Positions 19,281-27,118 of a DNA stretch of 64,000 nt are shown here, piece by piece. The DNA comes from an uncultured Christensenella sp. (GTDB lineage Bacteria; Bacillota; Clostridia; Christensenellales; UBA1242), in the NCBI GenBank assembly GCA_948466185.1, contig CAOJZM010000003.1, forward strand, positions 66,578-130,577, given 5' to 3'. The notes beneath the pieces were generated by a model. It was not told the DNA's origin, did no database searches, and worked only from the letters and a program-made list of their open reading frames with translations. Numbering within the stretch: position 1 is the stretch's first letter; each line of letters opens with the position of its first letter. The position numbers and the translations under genes were made by a program.

Positions 19281-19508
19281 ATGAAACGTATTTGAAAAAT
19301 TATATTAACAATTTTATCTTTGGCACTTATTGGGGTAAGTTTTGCATACATTCCAATTTTAGATGCATGCGGAGTTGATGTATTTGCATTAAGGGGTTTA
19401 TTGATGCCACTAACATTACCAATTATAGCAATTTGCGCAATCTCATTTGCCCTTTGCGTAACATTCTTTTTTAAAAAGAACAAGACAAATAAAAAGGAGA
19501 ATACATGA
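19281..19508 (+). pseudogene. Small membrane protein interrupted by an in-frame TGA
   Basis: Reading from ATG 19281 gives MKRI, a TGA at 19293, then KIILTILSLALIGVSFAYIP and a second hydrophobic helix, ending in a basic tail at 19508. With a sense codon in place of the TGA it would be a 75-residue protein with two membrane helices. Other genes here end in TGA, so TGA is not Trp. It is either a nonsense mutation or a gene starting at TTG 19320, which has no ribosome binding site. The tail overlaps the next gene by 4 bases, consistent with a former operon member. Confidence 0.45.
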
Positions 19509-20143
19509 AAGTTTTAAAGTTTCCACAAAGTTGTATTTTGATTGAAACAAAAGGCAAAAAAGTTTTAGTAGACCCAAGTGAAGTAAAATATGAGGAAAGA
19601 TTTCTAGATACTTGGAAGCAAGCCGATGCTATATTGGTTACTCATAGACATAGCGACCATATTTACGCTGATATATTGAAAAATTTGAATATACCAATTT
19701 ATAGTACACAGGAAGTATTAAACTTTTATCCAAGTCTAAAAATTAATTTAATTAAAGAAAACGATATTTTTCAAATTGGACAAGTAAAAATTGAAGTCGT
19801 AAAAGCAATACATGGCTTTATTGCAGCAGGCGGGGAAATTTTTGAAAATGTTGGTTTTATTATAGATGATGGAGAAACACGACTTTATATAACCAGCGAT
19901 ACAATCCGTTTTAATAATAATTACAAAGCAGACGTTCTCTTTGCTGATGTTACTGCATTCGATGCTTCAATGAGTAAATGGGGTGCAGTGGCGACAATGA
20001 AGGATGTTGGAGCTAAATTACTTATAGTTGCACACCAAGAAGCTGGTAAATTAATTTATGGTAAAGAAGAACTTGAATCTTATTTTGATTCACAAAAAAT
20101 AAATTATATTATTCCTGAAATAATGCAATCTATCGAAATATAA
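19505..20143 (+). CDS. MBL-fold metallo-hydrolase
   Basis: 212-residue metallo-beta-lactamase-fold hydrolase. The metal motif HRHSDH lies at residues 47-52, with a further His in KAIHGF near residue 101, an Asp in ITSDTIRF and a late His in LIVAHQEAG. The N-terminal strands (ILIETKGKKVLVDP) suit the UlaG/YtnP-like subgroup. The substrate is unknown. The start overlaps the end of the damaged gene by ATGA, after AAGGAG. Confidence 0.85.
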   Translation: MKVLKFPQSCILIETKGKKVLVDPSEVKYEERFLDTWKQADAILVTHRHSDHIYADILKNLNIPIYSTQEVLNFYPSLKINLIKENDIFQIGQVKIEVVKAIHGFIAAGGEIFENVGFIIDDGETRLYITSDTIRFNNNYKADVLFADVTAFDASMSKWGAVATMKDVGAKLLIVAHQEAGKLIYGKEELESYFDSQKINYIIPEIMQSIEI

Positions 20144-20158
20144 GAATAAGGAGTAACT

Positions 20159-20710
20159 ATGAAAAACTATTTTATCATACATGGAAGTTTTGGAAACAGT
20201 CAGGAGCACTGGTTTCCTTGGCTCGAAAAACAGATATCGGGGGGGGGGAATCAGTGCATCTGCCTCGACTTTCCAATAGGAGAATACAACCAAACCTATA
20301 AAAATTGGGAAATGGTGCTGGATTCTGTTAAAAGATTTATCAATAAAGATAGCGTTTTCTTTTGCCACTCAATCTCTTGCATCTTCCTAGTAAAGTATTG
20401 CATCAAAAACAATATTAAAATCGGAAAAGCAATCTTTGTCTCTGGCTTCAATCAATATCTTGGCCTTGACGAAGATTACGATGATGTAAATTGCACCATG
20501 TATACCAATCGCTGCAACGAATTCAAAAACCTTTGCAAAGAAAGAGTATGCTACATGGCGAAAAACGACCCGTACGTAAAATGGGATAAACTTACCGAAT
20601 TTGCAAAGCTTATTGATGCAAAAACCGTTATCTCTGACACCGCAGGGCATTTCAACAAAGCAGCAGGTTATACACAATTCAAAGAATTATTACAATATGT
20701 AAGTAAATAG
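20159..20710 (+). CDS. RBBP9/YdeN-like serine hydrolase containing a G10 tract
   Basis: 183-residue alpha/beta hydrolase of the small RBBP9/YdeN type. It has the oxyanion motif HGSFGNSQEHWFPWL (8-22), a nucleophile elbow CHSIS with Ser71, and a C-terminal His in DTAGHFNKAAGY. Codons 28-30 (GGG), between the first helix and strand 2, are encoded in a run of ten G (20239-20248). The frame is intact at ten. A one-base slip would leave only about 30 residues. The preceding gene is 15 bases upstream, so it is part of a small accessory operon. Confidence 0.85.
   Translation: MKNYFIIHGSFGNSQEHWFPWLEKQISGGGNQCICLDFPIGEYNQTYKNWEMVLDSVKRFINKDSVFFCHSISCIFLVKYCIKNNIKIGKAIFVSGFNQYLGLDEDYDDVNCTMYTNRCNEFKNLCKERVCYMAKNDPYVKWDKLTEFAKLIDAKTVISDTAGHFNKAAGYTQFKELLQYVSK
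20239..20248 (+). repeat. G10 homopolymer within the hydrolase gene
   Basis: Ten consecutive G. In-frame (on) at present length; candidate slipped-strand site early in the gene. Confidence 0.9.
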
Positions 20711-20719
20711 GAGAAATAT

Positions 20720-21094
20720 ATGAAAGATTATCAGACTTGGATAAAAAAATTTATGGACAGTTGGAAAAAGTTAGAAGGCGAAAAGACCTGCGAACTTTTC
20801 GCAGATAAATTAAATTATTATGAAAATCCAATTGATCCTCCTGTTACAACTAAACATGAAGTGAAAAAGTTATGGGTAGTAGTTCCTCAAAATCAGAAAA
20901 ATATTTCTTATAAAGGAAAAATTGTCTTTACGGACGAAAAACATTGTTTTTACCAATTCACTATGCAAAGAACGATGACTGCAACCAACAAAGTTCAATT
21001 TATCGATGGTGTGATGGAAATAAAGTTAAATAGCAAAAATCTTTTGACTTATTTTAAGCAGTGGCGATTTACCAAAGAAATTCAAGCAGACTAA
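20720..21094 (+). CDS. NTF2-like/SnoaL-type small protein
   Basis: 124-residue single-domain protein. An N-terminal helix with a WKKLEGEKTCELFADKL segment, the YYENPID strand and a C-terminal sheet ending in YFKQWRF match the cone-shaped NTF2-like fold. Such domains can be enzymes or ligand binders; no catalytic role can be assigned. It is the last gene of the accessory run and follows the hydrolase by 9 bases. Confidence 0.75.
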   Translation: MKDYQTWIKKFMDSWKKLEGEKTCELFADKLNYYENPIDPPVTTKHEVKKLWVVVPQNQKNISYKGKIVFTDEKHCFYQFTMQRTMTATNKVQFIDGVMEIKLNSKNLLTYFKQWRFTKEIQAD

Positions 21095-21110
21095 TTTTGT
21101 CTGCTTTTTT
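21085..21110 (+). terminator. Terminator after the NTF2-like gene
   Basis: Stem AGCAGAC/GTCTGCT with a 7-base loop and T6. It overlaps the stop codon. Confidence 0.85.
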
Positions 21111-21149
21111 ATTGTAATATATATATGAATTGTCGAATAATATAGTTAC

Positions 21150-21758
21150 ATGAGTTTTGTTATCGAATTTTTTACCAATAATTTCTCAACTTGTATTTGG
21201 TTGGCTGTTATAATTCTTGCTATGATTCCAACACTGGAAAGCAAAATTGCAATTCCTTTCGCCATGAACTCGGGGCTATGGGGCAGCAGTGCTCTTCCGG
21301 CTTGGCAGGCATTTTTATTTGCGTTTATAGGTTCGCTTATACCTTGCGTAGTTTCAATGCTTGTTACACGTAAAATTAAATCCAAAACCACAGGCTTTAT
21401 TGCAAACACAATTAAAAAGCGATACAGTATAAAATCTTTGCTGATAGAAAGAGAAAAATCCTATTTTAAGAAATATCTGACGCTGGCCACTTTTGTTGCA
21501 CTCCCATTGCCGCTAACTGGGATATGGGCGGGTAGTATACTTGCTGGGCTTTCAGACTTAAGTCTTAAAAACTGTTTCTTTGCAATAGCTATTGGAGCAT
21601 TTGTGTCTTGCTGCATAGTTACTCTTCTTTGCACAATATTTGTAAACTCTTTGGGGGCCTTGCTCATGATATCATTGTTCATAATTATCTTATTTGTTGT
21701 TATAGAGCTCGCTGTTGACCTAATCAAGCCACTTATTAAAAAAGGTTCAAAACAATAA
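21150..21758 (+). CDS. COG2426 small multi-drug export family membrane protein
   Basis: 202-residue membrane protein with about five hydrophobic segments. It has the family hallmark MIPTLESKIAIPFAM near residue 30 and the PLPLTGIWAGS motif near residue 125 (PF06695). The name multi-drug export is historical; the substrate is unproven. No ribosome binding site precedes the ATG, and an AT-rich -10-like TAATAT ends 6 bases upstream. Confidence 0.87.
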   Translation: MSFVIEFFTNNFSTCIWLAVIILAMIPTLESKIAIPFAMNSGLWGSSALPAWQAFLFAFIGSLIPCVVSMLVTRKIKSKTTGFIANTIKKRYSIKSLLIEREKSYFKKYLTLATFVALPLPLTGIWAGSILAGLSDLSLKNCFFAIAIGAFVSCCIVTLLCTIFVNSLGALLMISLFIIILFVVIELAVDLIKPLIKKGSKQ

Positions 21759-21789
21759 AAAACAAAGTCTTAAATGACTTTGTTTTTTA
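21757..21789. terminator. Bidirectional terminator between converging genes
   Basis: AACAAAGTC/GACTTTGTT (21761-21769 with 21776-21784) flanked by A-run and T-run, so it works in both directions. Confidence 0.85.
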
Positions 21790-23631
21790 TCTCCAATATT
21801 TGATATAGCCATAACGTTTCATGTAATAGTGAACAGGGAATAGAATAACAAGAAGTGTCAAAGGAAGAACTAATGTTGCGAAATAAGGTATAAAATCTGC
21901 TGCACTTAAGCCGAATATAAAGTTAAGTCCAACAATCACACCGCTACATAAAAGGTAAAATAACCACATCTGCCATTGTGGGAGCATTGGTTTAGGTTCC
22001 CAACTTGTATATTTCATAGACGCAATTTTTCCACAAACATCAATGAAGAAGAGTCCTGGCAAAATCAAATAAAGAAAACTTGTGTTTGGATTGGTCAAGC
22101 CATGTGTATAAAGCACAGCGAATATAGCGGCTGAAGCAATACTCATCAAAACAAAAGTGATTAAACTTACAACAAGATTGATTTTATTAGTATTATGCTT
22201 TACAACTGGCTTATCATGTTCATAGGTTTTGAAAGGAATATGTTGTGACTTATAATAATCCTTTAAATCCTCATAATCATAGAGCATTGCTGACTGATTG
22301 GTTTGAGGGGATTGATTAAAAGCCTCAGTTGCGGAAGAGTCCTTGCTCTTAGAATACAGCCTAGAAATAATTTCCTTATGAGATGGATCTATAGTCGCGT
22401 CACGCTTAGGAGCAGGTAAAGGCGTCTTCTCAGCAATAATTTTTAATCTTGGTGGTTCAATTTTTCTTGTTTGATTTAGTGATTCAATTCTGTTTGTGAT
22501 AAACACGCCATCATCTTGATGCTCCTCATCTGTTTGTGTATTTTCCTCATGAACAGGTGGAATGGAGGAATTATTATCAACAGTGTTATTACGCACTTGA
22601 TTAAATTCTTCTTCAGCTAAACGATCATTATATTTATTTTTATTTGCAAGCAATGCAGACTTAAAATCATCTAAACGTTGTTGTTTTTTGACTTCTGACT
22701 CTTGAAGTGAAACTTCACTTACCTCAATTGACATTTGGTCCTCTGCAAAACTACGTCTTTTACGATATTTATTGAAATCCTTAGTAATGTCGTAAATTCG
22801 CTTGTTATAATCAGGGTCATTTATTTCTGTTTTAGCAATGAATTTTGCGTCATCAACTTGTTTTTCTTCGATTGGCACACTATTTTCAATATCTTGCTCA
22901 ACAGTTTTTTCTTGAATAGTTTCTTGCTGAATGACATATGTAGGTTGGGAAATAAAGTCGGACTGCTGAAGAATAATTGAAGCAGGGGATTCTTTAACAT
23001 CTGCTAACTGCTCAGTTTGTTCCAGATCCTCTTCAACTGGGCTCTCTAACTTTTCTTCTGGTGAAAGGAAAACTGCATCATTTTTTATCTCTTCCTTTGA
23101 AGTTTCTTCTGTGTAAGTTGAATAAACCTCTTTCTCTTTATTCTCAGAAACAGTTTCATCCAGCGAAGAAAAGTCAAAGAAGTCATCTTGTTTAAAAACA
23201 CCTTCCTCTTCTTCCTCATCCTCATCAGCCACAGAGCTGTAAGCAGGGGAAGGACTTGCAACAATATTATTGACAACATTAGGCTGAGAAGAAACAGGGG
23301 CCATAACAGCGTCAGATTCGTTAAAATCCCTGAAAACATTAAAATGATTACGCTCAAATTCTTCTTTTAGGCTTTGATAAAGTCCACGACCTTTTTCAGT
23401 TACACTGTAATAACGTCTGTTAGGCCCTAAATCACTACTACGCATATAGGAAGAAACATATCCCTGTTTTTCCATACGTGTAAGATTCGAATAAACGCTT
23501 GGCTTTTTCAAGTCAATTCTACCATTTGAGCGATTTTTTATTTCCGAAATTATATCCAAACCATAAAAATCTCTTTCAAGAAGGCAATTTAAGATTAGAA
23601 AAGAAAGTTGACCTTTTGCATATATATCCAT
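21787..23631 (-). CDS. PadR-type regulator fused to acidic linker and membrane domain
   Basis: 614-residue protein with three parts. Residues 1-95 are a PadR winged helix (LNCLLERDFYGLDIISEI, then VYSNLTRMEKQGYVSS and RRYYSVTEKG). Residues 100-470 are acidic and low complexity, probably disordered. Residues 475-614 carry about four hydrophobic segments. Normal PadR proteins are 100-180 residues and soluble, so this is a membrane-tethered DNA-binding protein. A 17-base palindrome overlaps its own -35 box. The signal it senses is unknown. Confidence 0.85.
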   Translation of the reverse strand: MDIYAKGQLSFLILNCLLERDFYGLDIISEIKNRSNGRIDLKKPSVYSNLTRMEKQGYVSSYMRSSDLGPNRRYYSVTEKGRGLYQSLKEEFERNHFNVFRDFNESDAVMAPVSSQPNVVNNIVASPSPAYSSVADEDEEEEEGVFKQDDFFDFSSLDETVSENKEKEVYSTYTEETSKEEIKNDAVFLSPEEKLESPVEEDLEQTEQLADVKESPASIILQQSDFISQPTYVIQQETIQEKTVEQDIENSVPIEEKQVDDAKFIAKTEINDPDYNKRIYDITKDFNKYRKRRSFAEDQMSIEVSEVSLQESEVKKQQRLDDFKSALLANKNKYNDRLAEEEFNQVRNNTVDNNSSIPPVHEENTQTDEEHQDDGVFITNRIESLNQTRKIEPPRLKIIAEKTPLPAPKRDATIDPSHKEIISRLYSKSKDSSATEAFNQSPQTNQSAMLYDYEDLKDYYKSQHIPFKTYEHDKPVVKHNTNKINLVVSLITFVLMSIASAAIFAVLYTHGLTNPNTSFLYLILPGLFFIDVCGKIASMKYTSWEPKPMLPQWQMWLFYLLCSGVIVGLNFIFGLSAADFIPYFATLVLPLTLLVILFPVHYYMKRYGYIKYWR

Positions 23632-23653
23632 ATATTAAATCCTCTTTAATTAA

Positions 23654-23682
23654 AGTATAGAAAATTCCCTCCACTATGTCAA
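23654..23682 (-). promoter_or_regulatory. Promoter of the PadR fusion gene
   Basis: On the - strand TTGACA (23682-23677), a 17-base spacer and TATACT (23659-23654): a near-perfect sigma-A promoter, followed by AGAGGA before the ATG. Confidence 0.8.
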
Positions 23683-23693
23683 ACAATTTGACA
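23677..23693. promoter_or_regulatory. Candidate operator palindrome for the PadR fusion
   Basis: TGTCAAA-CAA-TTTGACA, with perfect 7-base arms, covering the -35 box of the gene's own promoter. PadR regulators commonly bind palindromes at their own promoters; autorepression is inferred. Confidence 0.5.
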
Positions 23694-23763
23694 CTATTAT
23701 GCAAAAAAATCACGTTATATTGTGCTATTATGCATTGCATACATGTAAAAAACGACAAATTAT

Positions 23764-23792
23764 TTTACATTTATCAATAAAAGAGGTATACT
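23764..23792 (+). promoter_or_regulatory. Promoter giving a leaderless ygjP-like mRNA
   Basis: TTTACA (23764-23769), a 17-base spacer and TATACT (23787-23792). The ATG follows 6 bases later at 23799 with no ribosome binding site. Confidence 0.65.
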
Positions 23793-23798
23793 GAAAAT

Positions 23799-24416
23799 AT
23801 GGTATATAATTTAACAAGACAAAAAAGAAAAACAGTTTCTATAAGTTTAAATAAAAGTGGGGAAATTCTTGTCAAAGCGCCATTAAAGACACCTTTATCA
23901 AAAATAGAAGAATTTTTATATGAAAAAGAACATTGGATTGAGAAACAAAAAATTAAGATGGCAAAAGTCAATGAATTTAAAAATAAATTTGATTTAAATA
24001 ATTATGTCTATATTCTAGGAAAAAGTTATAAACCTGAAGATATAAATATATCCTTTCAAAAAAAGGGAGATAAGCTTTTCAAACAAACCCTGCAACAATT
24101 TTACTATAATATGGCAGAAAACAAGCTGCCTCTAATGGTGGAGGGGAATTGCCATAATTTAAAATACAATAGCGTAAAACTAACAAATTCTAAACGTATA
24201 TGGGGTAGTTTTGACAGAAATTACAAAATGAAGCTTAACTGGCGATTAATAATGCTTCCTGAAGAACTTATTCATTACGTGATTATACACGAGCTATGCC
24301 ATGGACTCGAATTAAACCATTCGAAAGCTTTTTGGCTGCATGTAGGAGAGTATTGCCCAAATTATAAAAAGCTAAAAAAGCAGCTTGAAATGTATAGTTT
24401 TCTTTTAGAGAAATAA
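23799..24416 (+). CDS. YgjP/WLM-like metallopeptidase (DUF45)
   Basis: 205-residue zinc metallopeptidase-like protein. The C-terminal part has HELCHGLELNHSKAFW, that is HExxH plus the downstream His that completes the site in the YgjP family (M48-related). The N-terminal half has the family LNKSGEILVKAPLKTP strand and the SKRIWGSFD segment. The cellular role of YgjP proteins is poorly known. It is a single gene with its own promoter and terminator. Confidence 0.88.
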   Translation: MVYNLTRQKRKTVSISLNKSGEILVKAPLKTPLSKIEEFLYEKEHWIEKQKIKMAKVNEFKNKFDLNNYVYILGKSYKPEDINISFQKKGDKLFKQTLQQFYYNMAENKLPLMVEGNCHNLKYNSVKLTNSKRIWGSFDRNYKMKLNWRLIMLPEELIHYVIIHELCHGLELNHSKAFWLHVGEYCPNYKKLKKQLEMYSFLLEK

Positions 24417-24449
24417 AAAACGAGGGTGTTTAACCTCGTATTATTTTTA
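24415..24449 (+). terminator. Terminator of the ygjP-like gene
   Basis: Stem ACGAGG/CCTCGT with an 8-base loop, preceded by an A-run and followed by ATTATTTTT. Confidence 0.75.
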
Positions 24450-24514
24450 AATCTAAGTTTTGTGCTTCTCGTGGTTAAGGTTCTTGATAAATTTTTTGCA
24501 GAAGGGTATAAAAA

Positions 24515-24587
24515 AGACTAGTATGCAAACCCTCACAATCTCTGCGTAAAAGACAGGTTTTACGCAGAGATGAGCACATAATAGTCT
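24515..24587. repeat. Long imperfect inverted repeat in a non-coding gap
   Basis: A 73-base near-palindrome: AGACTA...TAGTCT, then TATG/CATA and CTCA/TGAG, and a perfect 13-base core stem at 24539-24551 and 24558-24570 with a 6-base loop. It lies between a terminated + gene and a - gene. It could be a small RNA, a miniature mobile element or a protein binding site. There is no coding signal. Confidence 0.6.
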
Positions 24588-24642
24588 ATAAAATAGAACT
24601 AGTTTATTATTTTTTAATAACAAATTAGTTTGGGCTTATTTT

Positions 24643-25605
24643 CTATTCTTTCATATCCATCAGCTTATCTAAAAACTTTTTATAACCAAGCGCAGAGCTA
24701 CCGCATAAAATATCGTTAAATATGTTTTTATCTTCATTAATAATGGATTTAAAATTCTTTACATCCGCCATTGATAAATAATTTATAATATTTACAAAGC
24801 TTTGATAAACATCTTCTACAAAAAGTTCATCGGGACAATTATATAATAAACTTTCAATAAATAACTGATTTGGCAACACTTTATTTATATTAGAATAAAG
24901 CACATTAAACACCTTTATCATTTGAGAATAAATATAACCAACCTTTTCAAGTTTTTCATCTAAATGTTCAAGCCTCAAGTCATTATTGATTGATAAGAAA
25001 CCGCGTTTTTTATCCAAATAAAATTTATATATATTATAATTTGAGAATACTGGATATATTACAATTTGAGTATTTGTGCCAAAATCGTCTTTGCCAACAA
25101 TGCGTAAACGTTTTCCTTCCAAATATACAATGGATGTTTGGCTTAAATATTCTGTCATATTCTTTTGTAAATCTTCTGCAAGACTGAAAATATTATAAAA
25201 TGACGGATCAAAATCACGAGGTTTACTTTGCGTTATCTCTAAGTCTTTATCTTTTTTTCTTCTCTTCTTTTTTTGTGGCTTTCGATTTTTCCAAGCATAA
25301 ATCACTCTTGCTTTTAATTTTTTCCATTTATCATCGCTTCTTATTGTGTTTAGTTCCAGCTGTGAACTATCAATCGCTAAAAAATAGGTAAACGATGATA
25401 TATCTGTAAATCCACCAGTCAACAACTCATTCATTGGTTGCAGATATGAGTTGTCGAAATTAATATAAGGAATCTTTTGTGAAAGATTTTCTATAGCAAG
25501 AGACAAAAGAGATTGAACTTTTTTATCTGTACCTTCCAAAAATTCAGCATTAGAAGTTCGAACAATCCCTTCAATAAGATCTCTTGTGATGATTTCTCCT
25601 TTCAT
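24643..25605 (-). CDS. Unknown protein, possibly degenerate nucleotidyltransferase-like
   Basis: 320-residue soluble protein. The ATG at 25605 follows GAGGGG; a GTG at 25611 is an alternative. Residues 58-78 (ELLTGGFTDISSFTYFLAID) lie where a nucleotidyltransferase would have its Gly-Ser and Asp-x-Asp motif, but the acidic pair is not convincing. The C-terminal FIESLLYNCPDELF resembles the C-terminal helix of some bacterial nucleotidyltransferases. A very basic patch (KKKRRKKDKD) near residue 117 could bind nucleic acid. Family assignment is weak; I regard it as unknown. Confidence 0.6.
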   Translation of the reverse strand: MKGEIITRDLIEGIVRTSNAEFLEGTDKKVQSLLSLAIENLSQKIPYINFDNSYLQPMNELLTGGFTDISSFTYFLAIDSSQLELNTIRSDDKWKKLKARVIYAWKNRKPQKKKRRKKDKDLEITQSKPRDFDPSFYNIFSLAEDLQKNMTEYLSQTSIVYLEGKRLRIVGKDDFGTNTQIVIYPVFSNYNIYKFYLDKKRGFLSINNDLRLEHLDEKLEKVGYIYSQMIKVFNVLYSNINKVLPNQLFIESLLYNCPDELFVEDVYQSFVNIINYLSMADVKNFKSIINEDKNIFNDILCGSSALGYKKFLDKLMDMKE

Positions 25606-25658
25606 AAACACCCCTCATTCTCTGTTGTATAAATATAAAGGTTATTTTATAATAATCT

Positions 25659-26945
25659 CTATTTATTTGGTTCTATTTTTTGTTTGCCGCCCATATAAGT
25701 TTGAAGCGCCTTAGGTATATTTACGCTTCCATCAGCATTGATATTGTTCTCTAAAAATGCAATAAGCATACGTGGTGGAGCCACAACTGTATTATTTAAA
25801 GTGTGCGCAAGCACAGATCCATTTTTAGTTTTATATCTAATTCCAAGTCTTCTTGCCTGTGCATCTCCTAAGTTTGAACAAGAACCCACTTCAAAATATT
25901 TCTTTTGTCTTGGACTCCACGCCTCTACATCGCAACTTTTCACCTTTAGATCTGCAAGGTCACCACTACAACATTCTAGTGTTCTAACTGGGATATCAAG
26001 ACTTCTGAAAAATTCCACTGAAAGTTGCCACATTTTATTATACCATGTCATTGACTCTTCAGGTTTACAGATAACAATCATTTCCTGCTTTTCAAATTGA
26101 TGTATACGATAAACACCACGTTCTTCAATCCCATGTGCACCAACTTCCTTTCTAAAACAAGGAGAATATGAGGTCAGTTTTAATGGTAAACTTTCTTCCT
26201 TTACAATTGTATCTTTAAAACGACCAATCATGGAATGTTCACTTGTACCAATAAGATACAAATCTTCACCTTCAATCTTGTACATCATATTTTCCATTTC
26301 TTCAAAACTCATAACACCGTTCACAACATCGCTGCGAATCATAAAAGGCGGAACACAATAAGTAAAACCATTATCTATCATAAAATCACGAGCATATGAC
26401 AAAATTGAAGAATGCAGCCTTGCAATATCCCCAGTCAAATAATAAAAGCCGTTACCACTTGTGCGTCTTGCACTATCAAGATCAAGCCCAGACAGTTTTT
26501 CCATAATATCAGCATGATATGGTATTTCAAAATCTGGCACTTTTGCTTCGCCAAAATACTCTCTTGGCACATTTTCGCTGTCATCCTTTCCTATTGGAAC
26601 GTCATCAGCAATAATATTAGGTATTGCCATCATACGCTTTTTAAGTTGTTCAGAAAAAACAGCCTCCTCTGCTTCAATTTCGGCAATTCTTTCATTATTT
26701 TTTACAACGGTGGCTTTAACTTCATTTGCCTCTTCGAGTTTCTTTTCACGCATTAAAAGTCCAATTTTGCCGCTTAAGGTGTTCCTTGCTGCACGCAAAC
26801 TATCTCCTTCCTGCTTTAACGCTCTTATTTTGTTATCCAGCTTTATTACCTCATCAACAAAAGGCAGTTTCTTATCTTGAAATTTCTTTTTAATATTCTC
26901 TTTAACAAGTTCAGGGTTCGTTCTTATAATATTAATGTCAATCAT
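25659..26945 (-). CDS. serS: Serine-tRNA ligase
   Basis: 428-residue class II synthetase. The N-terminal coiled-coil arm (about 30-100) reads the long variable arm of tRNA-Ser. The core shows motif 2 (SPCFRKEVGAHGIEERGVYRIHQF) and motif 3 (NNTVVAPPRMLIAFLEN). A good AAGGAG precedes the ATG. No T-box motif is visible in the 170 bases upstream. Confidence 0.97.
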   Translation of the reverse strand: MIDINIIRTNPELVKENIKKKFQDKKLPFVDEVIKLDNKIRALKQEGDSLRAARNTLSGKIGLLMREKKLEEANEVKATVVKNNERIAEIEAEEAVFSEQLKKRMMAIPNIIADDVPIGKDDSENVPREYFGEAKVPDFEIPYHADIMEKLSGLDLDSARRTSGNGFYYLTGDIARLHSSILSYARDFMIDNGFTYCVPPFMIRSDVVNGVMSFEEMENMMYKIEGEDLYLIGTSEHSMIGRFKDTIVKEESLPLKLTSYSPCFRKEVGAHGIEERGVYRIHQFEKQEMIVICKPEESMTWYNKMWQLSVEFFRSLDIPVRTLECCSGDLADLKVKSCDVEAWSPRQKKYFEVGSCSNLGDAQARRLGIRYKTKNGSVLAHTLNNTVVAPPRMLIAFLENNINADGSVNIPKALQTYMGGKQKIEPNK

Positions 26946-27026
26946 CTTTTTCTCCTTAATTTTAATTAAGTATAAATTTTAGCAAAAATTTAGTCAAGTA
27001 ATTAAAGCATAAATACAAGCATACAT

Positions 27027-27066
27027 TATTGTCTTGTATGTTGTATGTGCAGAATACTACTATATA
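27027..27066 (-). repeat. Dispersed 40-base repeat, core GCACATACAA (copy 2)
   Basis: Reverse orientation, in the divergent serS-xer gap. Matches copies 1 and 3 through TATT, TGCACATACAA and TACAA. Confidence 0.6.
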
Positions 27067-27081
27067 TGGTATACAAATCGC

Positions 27082-27111
27082 TTTACTTTTAATCTTTAAA
27101 TAGTTTATAAT
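27082..27111 (+). promoter_or_regulatory. Promoter giving a leaderless xer mRNA
   Basis: TTTACT (27082-27087), an 18-base spacer and a perfect TATAAT (27106-27111). The ATG at 27119 follows after 7 bases with no ribosome binding site. Confidence 0.65.
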
Positions 27112-27118
27112 AAAAATT

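Noticed and set aside
19293..19295. TGA read as tryptophan (alternative genetic code)
   Set aside because: Several intact genes in the window end in TGA at the expected length (methyltransferase, queA, ruvA, LMW phosphatase), so TGA is a stop.
27010..27070. dif site beside the Xer gene
   Set aside because: The CATACA/TGTATG inverted repeat there belongs to a dispersed repeat found elsewhere in the window; no 28-base dif-like sequence was recognised.
26946..27118. T-box leader for serS
   Set aside because: No TGGNACCGCG core, no specifier arm, and the gap is short. It contains a dispersed repeat and the xer promoter instead.
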